DNA of 64,000 nucleotides from VRUE01 sp963728835 (GCA_963728835.1 CAVSKZ010000002.1:868001-932000), one strand, 5' to 3'. Positions 48,640 to 58,768 are shown, numbered from the stretch's first letter. A program made the numbers and translations. Notes: a model not told the origin generated them from the letters alone.

Positions 48640-49227
48640 ATGCAGTTCACCCGCTTGGAGCTGGAGGCGTTCCGCGGCCACGAGGTCGACGACCTCGTCG
48701 GGCCTGGGCTCAGGCTGCTGTTCGTCGGCATCAACCCGGGCCTGTGGACGGCAGCGGTCAAAACCCACTTCGCGCACCCCACCAACCGTTTCTACCCGGC
48801 GCTGGCCGCGGCCGGCATCACCGACTACGAGGTCGATCGAGTCGCCGGGATGACCGCTGCCGATCGCGCGCACCTCGTCGCGCGGGGCATCGGGATCACC
48901 AACCTGGTGCGAGGGGCCACCGCGCGCGCCTCCGAGCTCTCGGGCGAGGAGCTGCGCGAGGGCGGCGCGCGGCTGCAGCGATTCGTCGCCGATCACCGGC
49001 CCGCGGTTGTCGCGATCGCCGGCGTCACCGCCTACCGCGACGCGTTCGGCGAGCGCGGCGCGGCCCTGGGCCGCCAGCCGGAGACGCTGGAGACCGCAAC
49101 CCGCTGGTCCGGCGCGGCGCTCTGGGTGGTCCCCAACCCGAGCGGCCTCAACGCCCACGAGACCGTCGCGACGCTCGCCGTCGCCTATGCGGCGCCGGCA
49201 GCGGAAGCCGGCGTCATCGCCCGCTGA
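48640..49227 (+). CDS. mug: Mug-type mismatch-specific DNA glycosylase (G:U/G:T)
   Basis: Encodes 195 residues of the uracil-DNA glycosylase superfamily. LLFVGINPGLWTAA carries the catalytic-loop motif GINPG with Asn, HPTNRFYPALAAAG follows, and NPSGLNAH near the C-terminus is the Mug family intercalation motif. It removes uracil or thymine mispaired with G. Divergent from the reductase gene. Confidence 0.88.
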   Translation: MQFTRLELEAFRGHEVDDLVGPGLRLLFVGINPGLWTAAVKTHFAHPTNRFYPALAAAGITDYEVDRVAGMTAADRAHLVARGIGITNLVRGATARASELSGEELREGGARLQRFVADHRPAVVAIAGVTAYRDAFGERGAALGRQPETLETATRWSGAALWVVPNPSGLNAHETVATLAVAYAAPAAEAGVIAR

Positions 49228-49269
49228 CGCCGCAGCGGAGAGGTGCGCATGACAGCGTCTAAGTCCTGG

Positions 49270-50562
49270 CTAAAGGCACCCCATGACGCTCGCCGGGGCC
49301 GCCCCGGCCGGGGTGAGGTGCCCGGCGGGACGCCCCTTCACGTAGATCGTCCTGACTGCCGGCTTGCGCCTGAGGTGGCCATGGGAGATTTCCCCTGCCG
49401 CGGTGAGGATCTGCGATGGCCAACCCTGGCCGTGGGGCGGCAAGGCACTGTTCCCATAGCCCTTTTCCCGAGCCATCTGCAGGAGTACCGGCCAGCGGGG
49501 AGCCGTGGACATCGCGTCGACCGCTTCCTGCGCCGTAGCGCCATCCCCGGCTCGGATCGCGGAGAGCCAGCGCTGAAGCCAGTCGCAGGCAACCGCTCCG
49601 GTCACCGACTTGGCGAGCATGAAGCGATCGGTGAGGGCGCTTTCGCTCTGCAGGGCGGAGCCTGACGGCACGGGTGTGCCTCGGAAATGCAGGGCGGAGG
49701 CATCGAAGCCGGGGGGCAGGGGTATGCCTCGGAGCATCTGCGCGATCGCCGCCGAGCGCGCGGCGGGACGAAGGACTTCGGGTGGCATCGCGGCGAGCCA
49801 GGCGCTGACGCCGACCGGCCGCAGCGAGTGGAGCGCGACCTCGTATTCCTGCTTGCCGCCGAACGAGCCGCTGACCTCGATGAAGACGTTCCCCTGGGGC
49901 GAGAGGATCGTCGCGTAGTTCGGATGTTGTCCAGGGTAGGCGAAGGTAGTCGCCTTCCGGTCCAGCAGAGTTGAGATCTTCGGCTTGCTGACGTGACAGC
50001 AGGCATCACCGTTTTCGCGCAGCCTGTCGCGGTAGGAGCGGGTGGGATGCCAGGTGAGGTTGAGCTGACGCCCGCCGGCGCCGTGGAGCGGGTGCCCGTC
50101 GGCTTTGTAGATGAGTTCGCCTCTCTCGACTTCGAAGCTGCGGGCATGGGCGAGCGACCAGCCGGGCGCGGTGACGAGCAGGCGGGGATTCGCTTCGGCC
50201 ACCTCGACCGCCGCCGCAGCGAAGGTGGGATGGGCGCCGTCTCTGACGGAATCGACGGAGCCGCCGGAGAGGACGACCAGCGCCGCGACCACGGCGACGC
50301 AGCCGAGGCCGAGGCCGAGCGAGGCGCCGCGACGCCGCGAGAAAACCCCACCGCGGTCCGCGCGGGCGCGCGTGGTCTGCTCCCAGGCGACGCGGTCGCC
50401 CGCCGGAATCGGCTGCGAGGGGGATTCGCCGAGAGCGATCGCCCGCTGCATGGCGCGCGTGAGCTCGGCGCCGGGGATCGCTGCCCGCAGCTCCGTTGCG
50501 GAGGAGGGGTTGGCCACCCGCATCGTGGCGAGGGAATCGTCGTTTCGGCTCTTGCGGATCAC
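49270..50562 (-). CDS. Membrane-anchored partner of the ECF sigma factor
   Basis: Encodes 430 residues from a GTG that overlaps the sigma factor stop (GTGA). A single membrane helix (LGLGLGCVAVVAALVVLSGG) lies at about 80-100, with a helical N-terminal cytoplasmic part and a large extracytoplasmic domain (about 105-430). Position directly after an ECF sigma gene suggests an anti-sigma role. No ZAS zinc motif is visible, so the inhibition mode is unclear. Alternatively it may be a cell-surface protein under control of the sigma factor. Confidence 0.65.
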   Translation of the reverse strand: MIRKSRNDDSLATMRVANPSSATELRAAIPGAELTRAMQRAIALGESPSQPIPAGDRVAWEQTTRARADRGGVFSRRRGASLGLGLGCVAVVAALVVLSGGSVDSVRDGAHPTFAAAAVEVAEANPRLLVTAPGWSLAHARSFEVERGELIYKADGHPLHGAGGRQLNLTWHPTRSYRDRLRENGDACCHVSKPKISTLLDRKATTFAYPGQHPNYATILSPQGNVFIEVSGSFGGKQEYEVALHSLRPVGVSAWLAAMPPEVLRPAARSAAIAQMLRGIPLPPGFDASALHFRGTPVPSGSALQSESALTDRFMLAKSVTGAVACDWLQRWLSAIRAGDGATAQEAVDAMSTAPRWPVLLQMAREKGYGNSALPPHGQGWPSQILTAAGEISHGHLRRKPAVRTIYVKGRPAGHLTPAGAAPASVMGCL

Positions 50563-51194
50563 TGAATTTCCTCGGCGGGGTTGGATACCGCGGTGCGGTC
50601 CTCTCGAGGCAAGTGTCCGGCTGCTTCGAGTTGTTTCGCGAGCTTGCGGCGGGCGCGGTGCAGGCGCACCCGGAAGGCGCTCGGCGAGCAGCCGAAGACA
50701 CGGGCCGCATCGCGTGTGTCGAGCCCGTCCCAGGCGATCAGGCGAAGAACCTCGCGCTCTGACTCGGCGAGCAGGGCGAATGCGGCCGAGAAGGCGTCGC
50801 GGCGACCGAGCGATTCGGCGGGGTCGGGCCCCGGTGCGGCGGCGCCCGTCTCGTGCGCCAGGCGCGTATCGAGGTCGTGGCGGCGACGGGTCGACCGATA
50901 TTGGTTGGCGATGACGTGAGCGGCGATCGCGTACAGCCAGGGCAGGGCGGGGTCGGGGATGCGGTCGTGCCGGCGCCAGGCGACCGCGAAGGTGTCCGCG
51001 ACCACGTCCTCGGCGATCTCCCGACCGGAGACGCGTCGCATCGAGAAGGCGAGCAGCTGCGCGTAGTGGTCGCGGAAGCAGCGCTCGAAGCGGTCTCGGT
51101 AGACGTCCAGGACCGCATCTGGTGGATCGTCGTCGGGCAGCACCTGAGAGGTAAGTGTGTGGCCAGGCCTGGTTGTTACAGAAGGACGCGCCAT
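50559..51194 (-). CDS. ECF sigma factor
   Basis: Encodes 211 residues. Region 2 is at about 30-100 (FRDHYAQLLAFSMRRVSGREIAEDVVADTFAVAWRR, LPWLYAIAAHVIANQYR). Region 4 is at about 130-185 (AFALLAESEREVLRLIAWDGLDTRDAARVFGCSPSAFRVRLHRARRKL). No extra domain. Coupled to the membrane protein gene downstream. Confidence 0.92.
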   Translation of the reverse strand: MARPSVTTRPGHTLTSQVLPDDDPPDAVLDVYRDRFERCFRDHYAQLLAFSMRRVSGREIAEDVVADTFAVAWRRHDRIPDPALPWLYAIAAHVIANQYRSTRRRHDLDTRLAHETGAAAPGPDPAESLGRRDAFSAAFALLAESEREVLRLIAWDGLDTRDAARVFGCSPSAFRVRLHRARRKLAKQLEAAGHLPREDRTAVSNPAEEIQ

Positions 51195-51278
51195 GTCGAC
51201 CTCCTAGCCTTTGCCGGCCATGGCCACGAAGAAGGACAGGCGTCGCCCGCGCCGCCGGCCCGGCGAGCACCTAGCGGC

Positions 51279-53175
51279 CTACGTCGGCGCCTGACTCTCA
51301 ACCAGCCCCAGGAGACGAGCCACTTGACCTTCCGCGATCTTCCGCTTGGCGGCTGTCATGGCCTTGGCCGCCCTCTTGTCCTCCAGGGCACTTCGGAGGG
51401 AGTGCAGGATCTGCTTTTCGTGGCGGCTGAATTCGTCGGCGAGGATTTCCTCGCAAAGCTCCATCACCGGCTCCGAGAAGGGTTTGGCGAATGCCTCCAG
51501 GACCGGTTCGGCAGGCTGACGGCTTTTCAGCAGCTCGCCGAGATGAAGGGCGACGAAGAACCAGCCCCAGGATGGGTCGTCGAAGTGGAAATCGACGTGA
51601 GCCACGGGCGGATCCTCGATCAGGGTGTGGTGGAGGATGATCGCGAGTCGTTCTTCGAGGTTTTTTTTGCTGCGCAGGCGAAGGAAACCTTCAAGGTCTT
51701 TGCGATTGAAGGCGATCGCCTCGTCGTCCGGTCGGTCGGCGACGTAGAAGTGATGCGCGATGGCTGCCAACTCGCTCAGCAAACGCTCCTTCCTGTCGCC
51801 GAGGTGGGCGGCGTCGAGGCGCGCGCGGGCGAGCTGGTCGAAAAGGTGCCAGCGGGTTGAGATGCTCTCCAGGGCGTCAGCTTGGCCTTCGACCAGCGGA
51901 AGCACGAATGACAGGTGGAGGGGAACCCTGCAGAGCCTCTCGCGCGTCCCGCTCTCGTCCTCGTTTTGCCAGGCCACGAAGCGCCGCCAGGTCTTGGATG
52001 CGAAGAGGGCCGAGGCGAACGCCTTCTGGTCTTTGGCGATCCAGCGCTCAAGGCGAAACACACGGTCGCCGTAACCGGTGAATTTGAACTCATCCTCATA
52101 GAAAGTCTCGCTGAAGCAGAGGAGCACGTCGCACTCTTTGAAGATGCGCCAGTTGATGGTCTCGCTCAGGCTTGCCCCGGATCCTGAGAAGAAAGAGTCG
52201 CCATGGGACATGACTAGCACCGGCCGCTCCCCATCGTTCGCTTCCAGGTCCAGCAGGCGCTGCTCGAACCAGGCGTTGCTCGCCAGGGACGGTTCCGAGC
52301 CGTCGCCGTGGGTGTCGCTCTGGCCGTCGATATAGAAGACCAAGCGAGCCTCCTCCGCCGTCTCGGGATCGGAGAGCGCGTCGGTCAGCGACAGGAAGGT
52401 ACTGATCGCCGCCAGTGTCTTGCCCACTCCGCCCCCGCCGACGACCAGGAGGCGCTCCGGCGCGGAGTCTGCTCGGCCCCGAGAAGATCTCGGCGAGCTC
52501 GGCCGGCAGTGGATCACGCCGAAGCGCCTCCTCCCCCGGTCGCAGCTGCTTCCAGGGGAAGCCGACCGGTTCGATCGCCTCGCGAACCGAGGCGATCGGC
52601 ACCTCCCGGCCGATGCCCGGCACGAGGCTGCGTTTCAGCAGGTGGTCGCGGGTGTCTCGCATCATCTGGTTGCGGCCCGTGGTTGCTTTGATCGCACGCA
52701 GCACCTCCCGCTTCTTCTGGGCGAAGAGATCGAAGGTCTGCTGCCAAAAGTCGTTGTGGTCCGCTTCCTCTTCGAGTGGTTTCGGCTCGGCGCCGGGCGG
52801 GATCAGCGCCCTCGCCTTTCCGTACTCACCGGCCTCGACGTGGTCGAAGAAGGCCCAGAGGTCGATCCAGACCCGACCTTCCTGGAGCGAAAGCGTGACC
52901 GGCTCGCTTTCTTCGCTGATCCCGAGCTTGAGCTTGGGCCCGTTCCGCAGGTCGCTGAGTGCGTTCCTGACCGCTTGGCGGTCACTTTTCCGTTCGTGGT
53001 GTGGCAGCACCTGATCGAGGCGGGCGATCGGCATTGTGCCTATGCCTAGTACCAGAGCGTGGAGGATCGCTCTTTGATTGCGGCCGAGGTGTACCTTCGC
53101 CCCGCTCCGGGTAACGGCGATACCACCTCCCAAAACCCGTATCTCGATATGGTGCTTGCGCCTCCTTTCCTTCAC
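51279..53175 (-). pseudogene. SARP-like/P-loop ATPase regulator split by a one-base frameshift
   Basis: Two frames join to one protein of about 631 residues. The first (53175 to about 52480) has an OmpR-like DNA-binding region (VHLGRNQRAILHALVLGIGTMPIARLDQVLPHH, RQAVRNALSDLR) and a BTAD-like part (RVWIDLWAFFDHVEAGEYGKARALI). The second carries the P-loop LLVVGGGGVGKT (about 242-253) and a NACHT/STAND-like domain. Removing one G from the GGGG run at 52477-52480 (CCCC on the plus strand) restores LAEIFSG-RADSAPERLLVVG. It may be a recent mutation, phase variation or a sequencing error. Confidence 0.75.
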
Positions 53176-53263
53176 AGCGAGGCGACCCTACTGGAACCTG
53201 ACACTTCCTGACGGTTCCTGACACCGTGGCCTGACAGCTAACTGCGCGGGTTCCCCTATTTAT

Positions 53264-54850
53264 ATGGGAATGCCAGCGGAGGCGAGATCGGATCGGCCCG
53301 ACCCTGGGGAAGGTGAGGCGCAGGCGGGGCTTGCCCCAGGCCGGTGCCGGGAACGAGGCATCCTGATTCGTTGCCTGAGGGTCGTGATCGGCGCCGTGAC
53401 TTTCGTATGCGCAATCGTCCCGCCCTCGCTGATCTTCGACTGGTCGATCGGGCCGCTGGCGCAGGTGGTCCTTGCGATCGCCGCCAGCGTCCTCCTGGGT
53501 TTTCACCTGGTCAACATCTTCCGCACCCGCGTCAGGCTGAAGCACTGGGAGATCGAGGATGTCTGGCGCCTCCTCCGCAGCGAGATACTGGCTGGTTGCA
53601 TCTTGCCTTTCTGGGTCATCCTCTTGGTGCTGACCCTCCCTCCCACCTGGTGGATGCTGCTTCTCCTCACTGGCGCCTTCGGCTTCAGTCAGCTCATTTA
53701 CGAACCGGTCCAGCGGGAGATCCGGCAAAAGGTGGAGAAAGCCGCCAAGGAACATGGAACGAAGCACTTTCGCAAACGCAAGTTCCTGACCAAGTTCGGT
53801 GTCGACAAGAGCCTTGACGAAATGGCGGAGGAAGAGCAGGGGCCGGGCTTGTGGAAATGGTTGATCTCGCTCGGCGAGGAGCCCTGGCAGGACGGCATGA
53901 GCAGGACCCGCTCGCTCGTCGTCTACACCTTGATCGCCTGCGCGGGTCTCGCCGGCGCTGCCGCGGCTGACGTCTACATCCACGAAGCGGTTCATGGCAA
54001 GGATGAGCAGGCGCAGACGAGCGAGATTGAGGAGGAGACAGACACCGACGGCTCAGGTGGTGGGAGAGACATTGGCGGGCACAGTGGTCAGCAGGAATTC
54101 GGAGAAGGGGCCGGTTTGGACGTGGGCGCGTCCGAAGGCGGGCGCTGCCGGTTCAGCCCCGGTGCCGGCATTCCGGTTTGGGCCTGGCGCAAGCTCTACG
54201 CCCTTTATTACGGCGGCGCGAACCTCAACGCGACCGACCCGCCTGGGACCGACATCGGCGGCTGCCCCAGGGAGGCATTCGTTCTTCGGCCGCCGAAGGG
54301 AGGCTTCGTCTACGCCATCGGTAGGGGCGAAGATGGAGAGATCCTCAGTGTGGCCGCGACCTCCCACCAGCGGGGATCGGCAATCTTCCTGGCACCCGCT
54401 GCGCAGCGGGTGATCGAGCTGATCCACGAGGGGGTGGTACCGCTCGGGGGTTACCCGAGGGTGGATATCAGAGGTGACGGCAGAGAAGGCGACATGGTGT
54501 CAATCACCACTCCTCGGGGAACGATCGTCCTCGTGCGCTCGAGGAAGGGGTTGAGGGACAGGCCCGAATACGCGACCCCCTACCTCGAGCTCCCCGTCGC
54601 CGTGGCTGCCGCCTGGACCGCGGCGATGCGCGCCGAGGGCAGTTGGCTGTGGCCTCTCGCGCCGCGTCGGCGCGAAGGGGTGACCGTGTACCGCTTCTCT
54701 CCGAGCGCTGACGGTCGAGGTCCGGAAACGAGCATCGCCCATGACACCGAGACGGCTACGGCAACCGCGGGTGGCTTCGAGTATCGACCTCCCCAGGTCC
54801 AGCTGAGCCAGATCGAACTCGAAGAATTCGCGAAACGGGCAGGTGATTAG
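53264..54850 (+). CDS. Large membrane protein, unknown function
   Basis: Encodes 528 residues. Membrane helices at about 35-60 (CLRVVIGAVTFVCAIVPPSLIF), 65-85, 105-125 (GCILPFWVILLVLTLPPTWWMLLLLTG) and about 218-240 (SLVVYTLIACAGLAGAAAADVYI) flank a charged cytoplasmic region. After a Glu/Gly-rich linker, an outer domain (about 290-528) with CRFSPGAGIPVW and GGCPREAF follows. Divergent from the SARP-like gene, 88 bp away, so a regulator-membrane partner relation is possible. Confidence 0.65.
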   Translation: MGMPAEARSDRPDPGEGEAQAGLAPGRCRERGILIRCLRVVIGAVTFVCAIVPPSLIFDWSIGPLAQVVLAIAASVLLGFHLVNIFRTRVRLKHWEIEDVWRLLRSEILAGCILPFWVILLVLTLPPTWWMLLLLTGAFGFSQLIYEPVQREIRQKVEKAAKEHGTKHFRKRKFLTKFGVDKSLDEMAEEEQGPGLWKWLISLGEEPWQDGMSRTRSLVVYTLIACAGLAGAAAADVYIHEAVHGKDEQAQTSEIEEETDTDGSGGGRDIGGHSGQQEFGEGAGLDVGASEGGRCRFSPGAGIPVWAWRKLYALYYGGANLNATDPPGTDIGGCPREAFVLRPPKGGFVYAIGRGEDGEILSVAATSHQRGSAIFLAPAAQRVIELIHEGVVPLGGYPRVDIRGDGREGDMVSITTPRGTIVLVRSRKGLRDRPEYATPYLELPVAVAAAWTAAMRAEGSWLWPLAPRRREGVTVYRFSPSADGRGPETSIAHDTETATATAGGFEYRPPQVQLSQIELEEFAKRAGD

Positions 54851-54898
54851 TTCGGTTCCCGGCCAGGCTCTGGTTGAGACCTCTCAGAAGGCCGCCGG

Positions 54899-56041
54899 TC
54901 ATGCCGAGGGGTCGATCAGGATCTTGGCGTGCTTCTCGGGGTCCTCTAGGTCTGAGAAGGCGCCCTCGACGCCGCTGAGGCCGACCGTGCCGGTGATCAT
55001 CGGCCGTGGGTCGACCTTCCCCTCGGCGAGCATGTGGAGGGTGTCGCGGAAGTCGAGCGGGGTGTAGCCGAGGACGAACCGCAGGTCGATCTCCTTGTTG
55101 ATCGCCATCGCCGGCCGGAACGAGTCGGCGCCGAGGCAGACGCCGACCACGACGACCCGGGAGAAGAACGGCGCGGAGTCGACGATCTGCGAGATCACCC
55201 CGGGAACGCCGACGCACTCGAAGACGACGGGGCGCTTCGGCCCGGCGCCGAGCTTCTCCGCCAGGCGCCAGACGTGCCACCAGCCGACCGGCAGGCGCCC
55301 GAGCTTCTCGCGCGTGTCGAGCGCGAGGTCGAAGACGTCGTCTGCCTTCGACAGCCAGCCGGAATCCTCGCGCGGCTCGTAGGGGGAATCCTGAGAGGGG
55401 TCGACGACTACGTCGGCTCCGCAGCGCTCGGCGAGTGCTCGCCGGCCGGGGGAGAAGTCGCTGGCGATGACGGTGCGAACGCCGGTCGCCTTCAGCATCA
55501 GGATCGTGCCGAGGCCGATCGGGCCGCAGCCGATCACGATCGCCACGTCCCGCTTGCCGACCTCGCCGCGGCGGACAGCGTGCAGGGCGACGGCCATCGG
55601 CTCGGTCAGCGCTGCGACGGTCGGGTCGAGCCCGTTCGGCACCGCCATCATCATCGACTCCTGGACGAGCAGCTCCTCGGCGTAGGCGCCGGGGGCGTGC
55701 CGGGAGAGGCCGGTGGCGTCGACGCCGTTGCGCCCGCGAAGGAGGGGCAGCGCGACGACCGGCGCGCCGGTCGCCAGGGCCCCGTTGCACTTCGGCCCGT
55801 ATTCGGCGACCCGCCCGCTGAACTCGTGCCCGAAGACGACCTGCTCCTCGGAGCCGCCGAAGCGGTCGTAGCCGACCCCGAGCGCCACCTCCGCCAGCTG
55901 GTCGATCCCATGGCGGGCGTGCAGGTCCGAGCCGCAGATCCCACAGCGGGTGACCTCGATCCGCACCTGCCCCGGCCCGGGCTCGGGCTCGGGGAGCTCG
56001 ATCAGCTCGAGCGCACCTCGTTGGCAGGCGACCGCTCTCAT
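54899..56041 (-). CDS. Zinc-dependent alcohol dehydrogenase family protein
   Basis: Encodes 380 residues. Catalytic zinc site: C36 in CGICGSDLH, H72-E73 in FGHEFSG. The nucleotide fold is VAIVIGCGPIGLGTILML (about 165-182). The four-Cys structural zinc lobe of classical members is missing; only one Cys (GPKCNG) is left there. Likely an NAD(P)-dependent dehydrogenase of the threonine-dehydrogenase-like class; substrate unknown. Confidence 0.88.
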   Translation of the reverse strand: MRAVACQRGALELIELPEPEPGPGQVRIEVTRCGICGSDLHARHGIDQLAEVALGVGYDRFGGSEEQVVFGHEFSGRVAEYGPKCNGALATGAPVVALPLLRGRNGVDATGLSRHAPGAYAEELLVQESMMMAVPNGLDPTVAALTEPMAVALHAVRRGEVGKRDVAIVIGCGPIGLGTILMLKATGVRTVIASDFSPGRRALAERCGADVVVDPSQDSPYEPREDSGWLSKADDVFDLALDTREKLGRLPVGWWHVWRLAEKLGAGPKRPVVFECVGVPGVISQIVDSAPFFSRVVVVGVCLGADSFRPAMAINKEIDLRFVLGYTPLDFRDTLHMLAEGKVDPRPMITGTVGLSGVEGAFSDLEDPEKHAKILIDPSA

Positions 56042-56067
56042 CGAGCGCCCACACTACTGAGCCGGTT

Positions 56068-56925
56068 CTAGAGGTCGCGGCGGCTGAAGGCAAGGGCCGC
56101 CAGCGCCAGCACGGCGGTGGACCACGCGATCGCCCACGGCCAGATCGCCGCGCCGACGTCGCTGGCACCGCCGAACGGCCCAAGCTGCACGATCACGCCG
56201 GCCGCGCCGTCGATGTCTGAGGTCAGCGCGTGGAGCCCGTTCTGGTAGAGCGCCTCGAATGGGACGACCCAGGAGACGATCGAGCTCGCCGTCGTCAGGC
56301 TGTCGACGTCGAGCGCGTCTCCGATCTGGCCCAGCAACCCGGCGGCGAGCCCCGTCGCGAAGACCATGAAGATCGCGATGCCGTTGGCGGTGGTCCCGAG
56401 CAGCGTCGATCCGAGCAGCGAGATCGCCACCACGGTGACGACGCCGAGCGCCAGGCCGGCAGAGGGGACGACTAGCGACCCGGGCGTGAAGTCGCCGGCG
56501 GCCTGCGTGATCAGCGCAGCGACGAGGAAGACCGCGACGACGTAGGGCGCGCAGACCGCGGAGGCGGCGAGCAGCCGTCCGATCAGCAGCGTCGTGCGCC
56601 CCACCGGGCGCACGACCAGCGGCTGCAGCAGGCCGCGCTCGGCGTCGCCCCGGACCGCGCCGAGCGTGAGGAAGACGGCCAGCACCACGCCGAGGAAGAG
56701 GGCGACGAACATCGCCAGGCCGAGCAGCGTCCCCCCTGCCAGCGCCCGTTCGTCGATCGGGATGAAGCCCCCGGCGCTCGTCCGCTCGAGCGAGTCGAAG
56801 GCCTCGAAGGCCGCCAGCGCGTAGAGCCCGAGGAAGACCGCGGTCAGCAGCGCGACGACGAGCAGCACCCGGCGGCGGACCGCCTCCCGCAGCGCGTGGG
56901 CGGCGATGGCGATCGCGTCGCTCAC
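56068..56925 (-). CDS. ABC transporter permease
   Basis: Encodes 285 residues from a GTG overlapping the ATPase stop (GTGA). Six hydrophobic segments are visible (VLLVVALLTAVFLGLYALAAF, LLGLAMFVALFLGVVLAVFLTLGAV, CAPYVVAVFLVAALI, LALGVVTVVAISLLGSTLLG, IFMVFATGLAAGLLG, AIAWSTAVLALAALAF), the ABC-2 type layout. It would export a substrate together with the ATPase next to it. Confidence 0.85.
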   Translation of the reverse strand: MSDAIAIAAHALREAVRRRVLLVVALLTAVFLGLYALAAFEAFDSLERTSAGGFIPIDERALAGGTLLGLAMFVALFLGVVLAVFLTLGAVRGDAERGLLQPLVVRPVGRTTLLIGRLLAASAVCAPYVVAVFLVAALITQAAGDFTPGSLVVPSAGLALGVVTVVAISLLGSTLLGTTANGIAIFMVFATGLAAGLLGQIGDALDVDSLTTASSIVSWVVPFEALYQNGLHALTSDIDGAAGVIVQLGPFGGASDVGAAIWPWAIAWSTAVLALAALAFSRRDL

Positions 56926-57764
56926 CGGTCGCGCCCCACCACGGCGGCGAGATAGGCGTCCTCGAGCGTGCCGCTCACCACGCGGACGCCGTAGACCTCG
57001 GCGCCGCCGGCCACCAGCTCGCGGACGATCCGCGGGACGTCCTCGCGGCGAGCGTCGGGCAGGCGCCGCACGCCTTCGGAGGTCTCGACCTCGACGCCCC
57101 CGGGCGCGGTCAGGTCCTCCGGCCGTCCCTCGGTCACCACCCGGCCCTCGTCGATGATCACGACCCGGTCGCAGACGAGCTCGATCTCGCTGAGCAGGTG
57201 TGAGTTCAGCAGCACGCCGACGCCCTCCTCGCGCAGCCCGACGAGCAGGTCGCGCACCGTGCGGCGGCCGCCCGGGTCGAGCGCGCTCGTCGGCTCGTCG
57301 AGCAGCACGAGCCGCGGGTCTCCGATCAGCGCCTGGGCTATGCCCAGCCTCTGCTGCATGCCCTTGCTCATCGTCTCCACCCGGCGACCGCCCTCGTCTG
57401 CGAGGCCGACCCGCGCCAGCAGCGCCTCGCGCTCCGTCGCCCCGCCGCCGGAGCGGGCCAGGCGCTGATGCAGCGCGAGCACCTCCTCGGCGCGAGCCCA
57501 GCCCGGGAAGCGGAACAGCTCGGCGAGGTAGCCGGTCGACGCCCGTGCCGCTCGGCTGCCGGCCGTCGCGCCGGCGACGTGCGCTTCCCCGGCCGTCGGC
57601 CGGACAAGGCCGCAGGCGATCTTCACCAGCGTCGACTTGCCCGCTCCGTTGGGGCCGAGAAGGCCGACGAGCTCTCCCGCCGCGACCTCGAGATCGACCG
57701 CGCCGAGCGCGGTCGTCGCGCCGTAGCGCTTCGAGAGGCCGCGGGCAGACAGGACAGCAGTCAT
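56922..57764 (-). CDS. ABC transporter ATP-binding protein
   Basis: Encodes 280 residues. Walker A GPNGAGKST (37-45), signature MSKGMQQRLGIAQAL, Walker B LVLLDEPTSALD, H-loop NSHLLSE. Of the exporter class that pairs with ABC-2 permeases. The start codon overlaps the start of the divergent gene at 57763 (shared CATG), leaving no intergenic space. Confidence 0.92.
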   Translation of the reverse strand: MTAVLSARGLSKRYGATTALGAVDLEVAAGELVGLLGPNGAGKSTLVKIACGLVRPTAGEAHVAGATAGSRAARASTGYLAELFRFPGWARAEEVLALHQRLARSGGGATEREALLARVGLADEGGRRVETMSKGMQQRLGIAQALIGDPRLVLLDEPTSALDPGGRRTVRDLLVGLREEGVGVLLNSHLLSEIELVCDRVVIIDEGRVVTEGRPEDLTAPGGVEVETSEGVRRLPDARREDVPRIVRELVAGGAEVYGVRVVSGTLEDAYLAAVVGRDR

Positions 57765-58752
57765 GCTCACAGTCTTGATTACCCTCCTGCACGAGCGCTT
57801 TCCGGCCCTGGCCGAGACCCTTCCCCATCTCGTGCTGTCCGAGCGCCCGACGCCCGTCCGCGAGATGGCCGGTCTCGGCATCTGGGTGAAGGAAGACGGC
57901 GCCTTTGGCTCGGGCGGCTGGGGCGGCAACAAGGTGCGCAAGCTCGAGTGGCTGATCCCCGACGCCCGGCGCCGCGGCCGCCGCTCGATCCTCACCTTCG
58001 GCGGCCTCGGTACGAACTGGGGGCTCGCGACCGCGCTCTACGCCCGCGAACATGGCATCGAGACCGCGCTCGCGCTCGTCGACCAGCCGGTCGACGACCA
58101 CGTCCGCGCCCAGCTCGCCCGGCTCGAAGCCTCGGGCGCGCGCATCCACCGCACCCATACGAAGGCGCGCACCGTGGCGGCGTTGCCGTGGCTGCTCGCC
58201 CCCAACGCCCGCGGCGGGCGCCCGCCGTACCTGCTGCCGGCCGGCGGCTCCTCGCCGGTCGGAGCGCTCGGCTACGTCGAGGCGGCGCTGGAGATCGCCG
58301 CCCAGGTCGAGGACGGCTCGCTGCCCGAGCCGGCGCACGTCGTCGTCCCGGTCGGCACCGGCGGGACCGCGGCCGGCCTGGCGCTCGGCTTCCAGCTCGC
58401 CGGCCTGCGCACCCGCGTGGTCGGGGTCGTGGTCAACGACCAGCTCCGCCTCGACGCAGCGGTGTTCGCCCGCCTCGCGCGGCGCACCGCCAGGTTGCTG
58501 GAGCGCCGCGGAGCCCGCCTCGGCCGGCTTCAGCTCGAGCCGGGCATGCTCGACCTGACCCGCGATCAGATCGGAGCGGGCTACGGCCACCGGACCGAGG
58601 CCGCCACGCGCGCCGCGGCCCTCGCCGCCGAGGAGCGGCTCTCGCTCGACCCCGTCTACACCGCGAAGGCGATGGCCGGCCTGCTGGCGCTGCGCGCGAA
58701 GGGCCGCCTCGGCGGCCCGGTGCTGTTCGTGCATACCGACGGACCCCGTTAG
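57763..58752 (+). CDS. PLP-dependent D-cysteine desulfhydrase/ACC deaminase-like enzyme
   Basis: Encodes 329 residues. The PLP Lys is K57 in GGWGGNKVRKLEWLI, GGLGTNWGLATA follows, and the phosphate loop is VPVGTGGTAAGLALG. Fold type II, as in D-cysteine desulfhydrase and 1-aminocyclopropane-1-carboxylate deaminase. The substrate cannot be fixed from motifs. If it starts at 57763 its ATG overlaps the divergent ABC gene's ATG; a TTG at 57775 is an alternative. Confidence 0.8.
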   Translation: MLTVLITLLHERFPALAETLPHLVLSERPTPVREMAGLGIWVKEDGAFGSGGWGGNKVRKLEWLIPDARRRGRRSILTFGGLGTNWGLATALYAREHGIETALALVDQPVDDHVRAQLARLEASGARIHRTHTKARTVAALPWLLAPNARGGRPPYLLPAGGSSPVGALGYVEAALEIAAQVEDGSLPEPAHVVVPVGTGGTAAGLALGFQLAGLRTRVVGVVVNDQLRLDAAVFARLARRTARLLERRGARLGRLQLEPGMLDLTRDQIGAGYGHRTEAATRAAALAAEERLSLDPVYTAKAMAGLLALRAKGRLGGPVLFVHTDGPR

Positions 58753-58768
58753 GCACAATAGGGATGGG

